A stretch of 64,000 nucleotides of DNA from assembly GCF_000715075.1 (NCBI RefSeq), contig NC_134084.1, positions 97,568,411-97,632,410 on the forward strand, in the 5' to 3' direction. The stretch is from Nicotiana tabacum (lineage: Eukaryota > Streptophyta > Magnoliopsida > Solanales > Solanaceae). Position numbers and translations under genes: made by a program. The notes beneath the pieces are model-generated. The model searched no databases. It was given only the letters and a program-made list of their open reading frames with translations, and had not been told where the DNA came from. Numbering within the stretch: position 1 is the first letter of the stretch; every line of letters starts with the position of its first letter. Shown here piece by piece: positions 11,215 through 20,392 of the stretch.

Positions 11215-12909
11215 TCAATCCTCAAACAGTAATCCTTTGCCTGGAGCCAATTTTATATACCGGATAATGCGGACAACTGCATCCCAATGACTATCACAGG
11301 GAGAATTCATAAACTGACTTACAACACTCACAGGATAAGAAATGTCGGGCCTAGTCACTGTGAGATAATTTAATTTACCAACCAGCCGCCTATAGCTTGC
11401 AGGATCGCTAAGCGGCTCCCCCTGTCCAGGCAGAAGTTTAGAATTCGGATCCATCGGCGTGTCAACAGGTCTGCAACCTGTCATCCCTGTTTCCTCAAGA
11501 ATGTCTAACACATATTTCCTTTGAGAAATAACAATACCTGAGCTAGATTGAGCAACCTCAATACCTAGAAAGTACTTCAATTTGCCTAGATCCTTAGTTT
11601 GAAAGTGCTGGAAGAGATGTTGCTTCAGATTAGTAATATCATCCTGATCATTGCCCGTAATAACAATATCATCAACATAGACTACCAGATAAATACATAG
11701 ACTTGAAGCAGAGTGGCAATAAAACACAGAGTGATCAGCTTCACTACGAGTCATGCCAAACTCCTGGATAACCGTGCTGAACTTACCAAACCAGGCTCGA
11801 GGAGACTGCTTTAGACCATAAAGTGACCGACGCAAGCGACATACAAGGCCACGAGACTCCCCCTGAGCAATAAAACCAGGTGGTTGCTCCATATAAACTT
11901 CATCCTCAAGATCACCATGAAGAAAGGCATTCTTAATGTCCAACTGATAGAGGGGCCAATGACGAACTGCATCCATGGATAAAAAAAGGCGAACTGATGC
12001 CACTTTAGCCATTGGAGAGAAGGTATCACTGTAATCTAGCCCAAATATTTGAGTGTATCCTTTGGCAACAAGACGTGCCTTAAGTCGATCAATCTGGCCA
12101 TCGGGACCAACTTTGACTGCATAAACCCAACCACAACCAACAGTAGATTTACCTGAAGGAAGAGGAACAAGCTCCCATGTACCACTTGTATGTAAAGCAG
12201 ACATCTCGTCACTCATAGCCTGTCGCCATCCTGGATGAGACAATGCTTCACCTGTAGACTTAGGGATGGAAACCGAGGACAATGAAGATATAAAAGCATA
12301 ATGGGGAGATGACAGACGATGATAACTCAAACCAACATAATGAGGATTAGGGTTTAGTGTGGTTGAAGGTGGAGGAGGATTACTAAACTCCTCAAAAGTC
12401 AGTATAGGTAAGACCTCAAATATGTCATGGTGGTCAGCAGAAGTGACATCAGTTGTGAAGAAAGGTTTAGACTCGAAAAATGTGACGTCAGCTGACATAA
12501 GGTACCTATGAAGATCAGGTGAATAACAACGATATCCCTTCTGAACACGAGAATAACCAAGGAAGAAACACTTGAGAGCACGAGGAGCTAACTTATCTTT
12601 CCCCGGGGCTAAGTTATGAACAAAACATGTGCTCCCAAAAACCCGAGGTGAAAGAGGGTATAAGGGTGACTGGGGAAACAATATTGAATGTGGAATCTGA
12701 CCCTTGATGGGAGATGAAGGCTTCCTATTAATCAAATAACAAGCTGTGAGAACTGCATCGCCCCAAAAACGCAGCGGAACACGAGACTCAATTAGAAGTG
12801 TGCGAGCAGTCTCAATAAGGTGCCTATTCTTTCTTTCTGCAACCCCATTTTGCTGAGGGGTATAAGGACAAGATGTCTGATGAATAATTCCATGAGAAGA
12901 CATAAACTG
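11215..12909 (-). pseudogene. inner copia integrase C-terminal part and reverse transcriptase
   Basis: 562 codons are open on the minus strand. The start holds the end of the integrase core (YTPQQNGVAERKNRHL, with the catalytic glutamate) and RFWGDAVLTACYLINRKPS. The reverse transcriptase follows: WVYAVKVGPDGQIDRLKARL, then [20 protein letters not shown], the YVDD catalytic box in VVYVDDIVITGND, and KDLGKLKYFLGIEVA. Upstream the frame is cut from the rest of the integrase by a TAG at 12910-12912. Downstream it ends in a TGA near 11215. Active residues look intact, so the only defects visible are the nonsense codons. Confidence 0.94.
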
Positions 12910-13980
12910 CTAAAACTGAGAAGATACATATTCTAAGGCATTATCACTGCGAAAAATGCGGATAGAGACACCAAATTGGTTTTTGATTTCAGCACAAAAA
13001 CTCTGGAATATAGAGAATAACTCAGAACGATCTTTCATTAAGAAAAGCCAAGTACATCTTGAGTAATCATCAATAAAGCTAACAAAATAACGAAATCCCA
13101 AGGTTGAACTGACTCTACTAGGACCCCATATATCAGAATGAACCAAGGAGAAAACAGACTCTGCATGACTCTCAACACTACGCGTAAAGGAAGCTCGAGT
13201 ATGTTTCCCAAGCTGACACGACTCACAATCTAATCTAGACAAACTGGATAAACTAGGCACCATCTTTTGAAGTTTGGATAAACTCGGATGTCCTAAACGT
13301 CTGTGGATTAGATCTGGAGGATCTGTAACTAGACATGTTGTGGAAGGACTGAGCGAGTTAAGGTAGTAAAGACCTTCTGATTCACGACCTGTACCAATTG
13401 TCCGTCCCGTACTGCGGTCCTGCATCATAAAAGAATCATCAATAAAATATATACCACAATTGAGGGCACGAGTCAAACGACTAACAGATGCAAGACTAAA
13501 AGGACAACCAGGAACATAAAGAACGGAATCTAGGGTGATAGAAGACAATGGGTTGGCTTGTCCAACTCCTTGTGCCTTAGTTTGACATCCATTGGCTAAA
13601 GTAACAGTAGGAAGAGACTGTGAATATACAATATTCGACAAAAGTGATTTATTACCAGAGATATGATCAGAAGCGCCTGAGTCCATGACCCATGGTCCAA
13701 GAGTACTAGACTGGGAAACACAAGCAAAAGAATTACCAGCAATAGGAGTGTCAGTTTGGGCAACTGAGGCTACTTGTGGAGATGTTTGCTTACTTACTCG
13801 ATACTGAAGGAGCTTATTATATTCTTCTTTAGATACAGAAAAGCCCTGGTTATCTGTAGTCTCGCTTTGAGCAACGTAGGCATTTTTGGGTGGACGGCCA
13901 TTTAAGGAATAACACATTTCGCGAGTGTGTCCAAGTTTGTGACAATAAGAACACTTGGGTCTAGATCTCCCAAAATGACC
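12910..13980 (-). pseudogene. inner copia zinc knuckle, protease and integrase N-terminal part
   Basis: In order on the minus strand: a CCHC knuckle CSYCHKLGHTREMC (about 13920-13960), a protease active site in WVMDSGASDHI (about 13670-13690), the pre-integrase HRRLGHPSLSKLQ with the CESCQLGK zinc pair, and the integrase start HSDIWGP...FIDDYSR with the first two catalytic aspartates. The frame is continuous with gag upstream apart from a TGA near 13987 (CGA to TGA) and ends at a TAG at 12910-12912 (CAG to TAG). Confidence 0.93.
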
Positions 13981-13986
13981 GCCTCC

Positions 13987-14727
13987 TCATCTATTCTCCA
14001 TAGCTTGAGATGCCCAAACATCCACTGTCTGGGATGCAAGAACAGAGGAATCAAGTATCTGTGATGAAATCACTAGGTGACTTGGTGCTGCAGCAAGGCG
14101 AAGTAATCGAGAGAATAATTCATCAACTGTAGGGACAGTCGGACTTGCCAAAATCTGGTCTCGTACTGAATCAAGATCATGAGGAAGTCCAGCGAGTGTA
14201 AGAACTAGAAACATTTTCTGTCGCTGCTCTTGTTGTTTTGACACACTAGTAGAAACTGGCATCAATGTCTCAAATTCCTCCATGATTGCATGTACCTGAC
14301 CCAAGTAAGTAGACATATCTAATTCTTGCTTCTTTAAGTTCGTCATCCGTGATATCACATCATAGAAGCGAGATATATCATTAGTGTATAACGTACGAGC
14401 CTTTGCCCAAACCAAATAACATGTCTGGAATGGCCGAAACAAAGACATCAACTTAGAATCAATAGAACGCCACAAAATGCTACATAATTGAGCATCAATT
14501 TTTGCCCAAAGCGCTATCGCCTTTTCATCTCCTTCGCTAGACTGTTTAATTAGATGATCTTGCACACCTTGACCTTTATACCATAACTCGACAGATAAAG
14601 CCCAAGCTAAGTAGTTTGAACCTCCCATTAAAGGTTCTGAGGTAATCATAACATTAGAGTTTCCAGAACTCATGCTTTTAGACCCAAAAACATCAATTCC
14701 CAAAGACATCTTGTAAATTATTACCAA
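13987..14727 (-). pseudogene. inner copia gag (capsid) region
   Basis: 246 codons are open on the minus strand. The start is ATG at 14727, or the ATG six codons later. LMGGSNYLAWALSVELWYKG and the following helices match the copia gag family (UBN2-like), which forms the virus-like particle in the cytoplasm. It ends at MENR followed by TGA, just ahead of the zinc knuckle that continues in the same frame. The capsid part is therefore intact but severed from its RNA-binding knuckle. Confidence 0.88.
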
Positions 14728-15178
14728 ATAAGAGAAATAATCAACTGTAATCCACTGAAAATAGAGTAAGGAACACTGAACCAGAATAGTAAACTACTGT
14801 AGCAGTTGGAAAGTTACTGTTGCAGCCGGAAAATATTCAAAGTGGTCGGAATGAAATAAAACAGTAGGGGTAGGATCGGAATTACCAGAAGACCCAACTG
14901 TTCTGAAGGAACTTTTTCAAAAAATGGCCGGAAGTCAACCTTTTGAAATCACTATTCACGCCGGAAAAATAAAAAAGTGGTCGGAATTTGGTGTAACCTG
15001 GATGGGTAGGCTCGGAATTGCAAGGGAAACAATCTGTCCTGAAGAGTCATCGCCAAAAAATGGCTGGAAGGTGGCCCACGCAACGTTGGAACTTCGCCGG
15101 AAAAAAAAAGTTCCGGTGACTGATTTTACTTTCCGGAATCGCTGGAATTTATGCACAGTGATAAATCTCTCACGATAG

Positions 15179-15189
15179 CTCTGATACCA
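15179..15189 (-). other. primer-binding site of inner copia (tRNA-iMet)
   Basis: On the minus strand tggtatcagag directly follows the 5' LTR. It complements the 3' end of initiator methionine tRNA, the usual primer for plant copia elements. Confidence 0.85.
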
Positions 15190-15349
15190 TGTGAGAAGGC
15201 ACGGGAGAAAATATGATATATTGATATTGTATGTGATGCAATACAAGAGGTGCTATTTATAGCTACTCTATACAAAGGGGATACTACTCCTATTCCAATG
15301 TGGGACAATTACATAGCTATCTCTAACATTTACATAGCTATCTCTAACA
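15190..15349 (-). mobile_element. 5' LTR of inner copia
   Basis: It is identical to 10556-10715 except for two transitions. It is followed outward by 23 bp of the element's 3' internal end (15350-15372) before outer-element sequence resumes. Confidence 0.95.
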
Positions 15350-15372
15350 CTCCCCCTCAAGCCGGAGCATAT

Positions 15373-15921
15373 GAAGAAGAAGAAGAGGAAATTGAAAGAC
15401 CTTGAGGAAGCTTCATGTAAACCTCCTCATGTAGATCACCATGAAGGAACGCATTATTCACATCAAGTTGAAACATAGACCAACCATGCTTAACAACAAC
15501 AACTATAAGACATTTAACAATGAACAATTTTACAACAGGTGAAAAAGTTTCAGTGAAATCCAATCCTTCCACCTATGTATCACCTAATCACAAGCCTAGC
15601 TTTATATCTCTCTACACTACCATCAGCTCTATACTTGACTTTATATACCCATTTACACCTAGTAGGTTTCTTCCCTGCAGGTAGTTCAATAATATCCCAA
15701 GTATTATTGACTTCTAGTGCATCAAACTCCTTTCTCATTGCATCTTGCCGTGCTGGAATAGGTGATGTCTGAGTATAGGTGTAAGGTTCAAATTCAGTAG
15801 GTTGAACAGAAGAACAAGAAAAGAAGGCAGAGAGTTGACACTTATAGTCTTGTAGATAGAAGGGAAGATGGTGTGGTCTGTCAGATCTCCTTAAAGGGAG
15901 AAGCAAGAGGTTCAAGAACAT
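15373..15921 (-). pseudogene. outer copia reverse transcriptase, N-terminal part
   Basis: The minus strand reads [20 protein letters not shown], then [20 protein letters not shown], then in a second frame [32 protein letters not shown] and LPQGLSIS before the inner element begins. This is the palm and fingers start of a copia reverse transcriptase. It is broken by a frame change near 15575 and by the 4.8-kb inner insertion. The rest is at 9884-10555. Confidence 0.88.
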
Positions 15922-16025
15922 GAGGAATTGTGTCAGGATTGATAGTAGGTGAAGTAGGATTGGGAGGAGGAGGAGGAGAAGCAGGAGTTGACAAAGAAGT
16001 AGAAGGTGCAGCTGGAGAATTAGAG

Positions 16026-17324
16026 TTAATGAGTAATATCATTATCAAAAGATAATGCAAGGGGACAGGATAAGGAATGACTGTTAGGAGTAACTACATT
16101 AGTAGGTATAATAGGAGTAGGAACGAGAACAGGAACAATAGTGTCATTAAAATAATCCAAAGTAGGACTAGGAGGAAGACTATGAGACTGTGTGGCAGGA
16201 GATGAAGAAGTGGAAAATGTATCAAAGGGAAACACAAGCTCATGAAAGACAATGTCTTTGGAAATGAAAAATTTGTGAGTATCTAAACAATATAGCTTGT
16301 ATCCCTTTTTGGCAAAAAGATATCCTAGAAATACACATTCCATGGCCCTTGGTTTGAGTTTATCCCTTTGTGGAATTGGGATAGTTGCATAGCACAAACA
16401 ACCAAAAGATCTTAGATGAGAATAAGATGGGTTCCATGTAATATTTCAAAAGGTGATTTGTTGTTGAGTAATTTGGAAGGAAGCTTATTGATGACGTAAG
16501 TGGCTGTTAATAGGCAATCACCCCAGAATTTGAGTGGTAGCTTGGACTGGAACATAAGAGCTCTAGATGATTCAAGTAATGTCCTATATTTTCTTTCCAC
16601 CACATCATTTTATTGTGGTGTGTGTGGGCAGCTAGTTTGATGAATAATGCCATTATCATAGAAGAATTAAATGGCTATATGACTGGACCCAAGTTCTAAT
16701 GCATTGTCACTTCTAATAGACTGACAACCATATTGAACTGGGTTTGACCATGAGAACAAAGGCTTTGAGAAGAGAAAAAGCATTGCTTTTAGACCCCATT
16801 AGGTGAGTCCAAGTAGATCTACTAAAATCATCCATAATTGTTAGAAAATATCTATAATCGGAGTAAGTAGGAATGTGATAAGGTCCCCAAGTGTCAACAT
16901 GAATGAGTTGAAAAGGTTTATTGGTTTGAATACTACTATCAGGGAAGGGCAATCTAGTTTGTCTAGCTATGGGACATACATTACAAGGAAAATATTGTTT
17001 AGGAGAAACAGAAATAGCAGAAATAGTTTTTATTCTCACAAAAGGAACATGTGCAAGTCTTTGGTGCCAAACAATATCCATGTCATTTTGAGCAGCTTTA
17101 TTACAAGTGGAAATGGAAGTATTTAAAAATGTTAGATTGTGAACAGAAAGATCAGAAACTAAGCTGCAAGAACTGAAGTTTTTAGTAACAGAGTTCTGTG
17201 GGAGAGATGTTAAAGGAAACTCTGCCTTGTAGAGTCCATCGTCCACTCTACCAAGCTCCAGAGGCTTCTTCATAAAATGGGCCTGGATAAAACATCCAAA
17301 ATAAGTGTGAACATAACTATACAA
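16026..17324 (-). pseudogene. outer copia integrase, fragmented
   Basis: The minus strand gives WHQRLAHVPFVRIK with FPCNVCPIARQ (zinc-binding part), HVDTWGPYHIPTYSDYRYFL and IMDDFSRSTW (first two catalytic aspartates). After a gap come VERKYRTLLESSRALMFQSK and FWGDCLLTATYVINKLPSK, and RDKLKPRAMECVFLGYLFAK from the C-terminal part. The pieces lie in three frames with breaks near 16400, 16600-16715 and 17270. Integration activity is lost. Confidence 0.87.
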
Positions 17325-17857
17325 CGTAATTGTTGTACTAATTTATTCACAGATATTAAGTTGTGATGAAAAGAAGGGACATAAAGGACATTGTGCAAAG
17401 TGATAGATTCATTTAAAGAGTAAGATCTTGTACTAGTGACCTTTACTTTATATCCATTTGGAAGAGATACAAGATAAGGGATAGTTAAAATAGCTATATT
17501 GAAAAGTACAACTTTATTTGAGGTCATGTGATCAATGACATAAGAATCAATTATCCAAATTAATTTTCTAGGATTGGTGGTTTGTGTCAACATACAAGAA
17601 CTAGCACCAGACACTACAGAATCAGACAACAATATACCAGCAAAATTGACAGATACCATGATATGAGGTGAAGTAACTAAATCAGACAGTTGAGATTGTT
17701 GAAGCAGATTCATTAACTGAGTGTACTTCTGCTGCGTTAGACCAGGTATTGCAGACATTTGACCCTCAGAAGATACCATAACACCACTGTTGACATTAGG
17801 AGTGAGACTAGATGAGTTTGGGTTGGAATCATTGGGGAATTCACTTTCTGTAGTCAC
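17325..17857 (-). pseudogene. outer copia protease region with altered active site
   Basis: The minus strand has the serine- and asparagine-rich linker, then LIWIIDSYVIDHMTSNK near 17530-17560. Copia proteases have DSGA[ST]DH here. The catalytic D and S are kept but the next three residues are changed. The block LHNVLYVPSFHHNLISVNKL that follows is the usual post-protease segment, which supports the reading. Confidence 0.82.
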
Positions 17858-17879
17858 ATTGGTTGCAATTCTCTTGCCT

Positions 17880-18773
17880 TTGGTAAACTTGAAGTTAGGA
17901 GGAAACCCATGAAGTTTGTAACACTTATCAACTAAGTGTCCAGGCTTCTTACAATATTTGCAAAAAAGATTACTCAGGTTACCTTTACCCTGGTCAAAAT
18001 TAACCCTTTGAGTATATTGTCTTTGAGGCTGAGCAAAAGGTGCTTTGTTGTTGAAGCCAGACAGATTAAAAGATGCATATTCAGAACTGAAATTTAAACC
18101 AGGATTTACTTATCTTTATTTTTCATCTTGTAACAGAATGTTATAGGTGTTATCAAGTGATGGAAGTGGTTGCATCATCAAAATATTATTCCTAACCCCC
18201 AACATATATCTCATTCAAACCCAATAGAAATTGGTGGACTCTATCCTCTTCTTTATCTTTCAGAAGTTCTGCTCTAATAGGTTATCCACAAGCATTTATT
18301 TTATTACTACGCATCACCCTCGGTTCATCCCATAATTTTTTAAGTTTGTTGAAATAGGAAGCTATGAAGAGCTCCTTGCATAGTGGAAGCAAATTGTTTC
18401 TTTATCTCAAAAACCTTCGTCCCATTAACTGCCCCATATCTTTTATTTAATTGTTCCCATATACTTTCAGCAGTTTCTGAGTAGTGAACACTCTCAGAAA
18501 TTTCTAGAGAAAGTGAATTGGTCAACCAAGAAATGACCATATTATTACATTTGTTCCATTGTTTAATGTGTGGGGAATTTTCAGCAGGTTTGGGGCAAGT
18601 ACCATCTACAAAACCAATTTTATTCTTAGCAGACAAAGACACAATTATACTTCTTTTCCACCCACCAAATCCAGTACCAAAGAAAGGTGTGTGAACTAAG
18701 AAATCCTAGGGATATCAGAGGGATGGAGGAACATTGGACTGGAAGAATCAATGGTTCTGTCAGTACTACCCAT
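17880..18773 (-). pseudogene. outer copia gag with zinc knuckle
   Basis: A probable start is the ATG at 18773 (MGSTDRTIDSSS). A stop near 18696 and a frame change follow. The capsid part then reads LSAKNKIGFVDGTCPKP and NMVISWLTNSLSLEISESV, typical of copia gag. A CCHC knuckle, CKYCKKPGHLVDKCYK, lies near 17906-17960. It is several frames from a working protein. Confidence 0.82.
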
Positions 18774-19241
18774 TTTCACAATCCAAAGTACACCAAAACA
18801 CAAAATATCACAACAACAACCCTCAAAGTTCAAGGAGTAATCAACAGCTCTACTGTCAAAACACAAATTTTGAGAAGAAACGATATTACCAGCCTCTTTT
18901 GCAAGCAAAAAGAGCACGGCCTTGATAATCACGAGAATCTCTAGAAAAACCAGGATTTGAAGGCTGCAAATCAAAAAACCCAACTTCGACAGTGAACTCG
19001 AACCCTAGCTTCAAAACAATACTTGAACCCTAACTTTAACAACAATAGTCTCCAACTCGAAACCAAAGAAAAACCTCAAATCGGCCGAGATATTGAAGAT
19101 ATAAGGTGGAGATTGCAGAAAATTCGAAGAAAAATTGAAGGAAATATTCTGCGAGAGAGGAAAAAACGATTCTGAATTTTCTCGAAATTGAACGAGGATA
19201 CCATCGCTCGATTCAACGTGACGAGATCAATCAGGATCCAC

Positions 19242-19253
19242 ACTCTGATACCA
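19242..19253 (-). other. primer-binding site of outer copia (tRNA-iMet)
   Basis: On the minus strand tggtatcagagt directly follows the 5' LTR and complements initiator methionine tRNA. Confidence 0.85.
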
Positions 19254-19548
19254 TGTGAACATCCAGGATCGAGTGAGAATTTAGGAACAAGAAGATTAGA
19301 GATCTGCAGAATATTCGAGAAGGAGAAGAAGAAGAGATACAATGTTTATGGCAGGAAAAACCAATTAGGCATTCAGCCTTTCTCTATTTATATGTAGCAT
19401 GTTTACATACAAGTTCCATTTACAAAGAGAGCCAAAACTAATCAAAATACAAATGTGTCTATGTACAAAATAAAATAATGGTCAGTGGCCGCCCAGATAC
19501 TAAATGTTCCTTATTGGGCCTGAGACTAGATAGTCAGATAGCCTAACA
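19254..19548 (-). mobile_element. 5' LTR of outer copia
   Basis: It pairs with 9142-9437, and both ends are exact (TGTTAG...TTCACA on the minus strand). Confidence 0.92.
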
Positions 19549-20134
19549 TAGATATTTATTTATATAGATTTTAGTTCGTCTTTCTTAAACCATTGGAAGA
19601 CATTTAATTTTATAAAAAAATAATATATTAATTAAGACCAACCTAAAAAGACTCAAATTTTAATATCATACCTGAAAGGTTAAAAAAGGAAAGAGAAAAG
19701 ATAATAGTGATCAATTAATTATATGAGAGTATGAATGCTAAAACGTTTAAATGAATTGTGAGGCCAACATTGTTGACATATTCAAAGACCAAAAGTTTTA
19801 CCTCCTTCATATTGTTTAAAGTACACAACTTGAAGCAAATTTTTATTGTTCAATTTGTTAAGTCTTCTCATATGCTCGAAAATCTTTCTTGTCTATTTTT
19901 TTCATATATGTAACTAAAAAGGTAACAGTGATATAAAATGGATTAATTAGGTAAAAATAACGTCTTTAATATTATATGTCGCGTACCCTAACTTGCTACT
20001 GTTATTATTACTATTAATATAAGTACCTTTTCCCTTCAAAAAAAATATTTTTGTGGTAACAGGTATATTCAAATATTTGAGATTAACTATTGAGCGTGCT
20101 TATATTACGTGCGAGGCACGTACATAGAGACTAG
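19549..20134 (+). mobile_element. Helitron 3'-terminal fragment
   Basis: AT-rich sequence ending in a 7-bp stem with 3-nt loop (20106-20122, tacgtgc/gcacgta), 8 bases, then CTAG at 20131-20134 followed by T. A short GC-rich hairpin just before CTRR, with insertion next to T, defines Helitron 3' ends. The left limit is set only by the copia LTR, so the real 5' end of this piece is unknown. Confidence 0.6.
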
Positions 20135-20392
20135 TTATAAATAAAAGCATGAATAAAATATTGGTTTACAAAAATAACCTTTTAATATTAAGCATAATAA
20201 CTCACAATAAAAAGACATAATCGGAATTTTAGATATTAACCTTGTAATCCTATTAGTTTTAGAACATAATACTACACGTTAGGAATCCTACATGATTACC
20301 TTTAGAAATCCTATTAGTATAATTATTTTTGGACATAGATATATAATATTACATGTTAACATGTTAAAAAAAATAAAAGTTTCGTTAAGTAT
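20135..20392 (+). mobile_element. Helitron 5' piece, left of a solo LTR
   Basis: It begins with the ataaaagcatgaata motif seen at the start of the other Helitron copies here. It matches 23742-23950 over about 200 bp with ~10% differences (shared ataaccttttaatattaagc, then cttgtaatcctattagtttt). It is interrupted at 20393 and resumes at 23372. Confidence 0.6.

Larger units (their letters stand above)
10556..15349 (-). mobile_element. inner Ty1/copia LTR retrotransposon nested in the outer copia
   Basis: Two 160-bp LTRs (10556-10715 and 15190-15349) differ at only 2 positions, both transitions, so this insertion is younger than its host element. It has a tRNA-Met type primer-binding site, a gag frame, and a protease-integrase-reverse transcriptase-RNase H polyprotein on the minus strand. 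The order of domains is that of Ty1/copia. The element would be complete but for four in-frame nonsense codons. It interrupts the outer element's reverse transcriptase. Its junctions are abnormal: 23 bp of its own 3' internal sequence lie outside the 5' LTR and no target duplication is seen. Confidence 0.95.
9142..19548 (-). mobile_element. outer Ty1/copia LTR retrotransposon, degenerate, interrupted by a second copia
   Basis: Two ~296-bp LTRs (9142-9437 and 19254-19548) in the same orientation flank copia gag, protease, integrase, reverse transcriptase and RNase H remnants read on the minus strand. In minus orientation the LTR begins TGTTAGGCTATC and ends GTTCACA. A primer-binding site complementary to initiator tRNA-Met (tggtatcagag) lies directly inside the right LTR and a purine tract directly inside the left one. 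The two LTRs differ at roughly 14 positions, about 5%, so the insertion is not recent. The coding region is cut at about 10556/15372 by a younger copia element. The flanks (gcgaga on the left, tagat on the right) show no clear 5-bp target duplication. Confidence 0.93.

Noticed and set aside
9142..19548. Target duplication gaga/taga for the outer copia
   Set aside because: Only three of four bases match and the usual length is five. It is too weak to claim.
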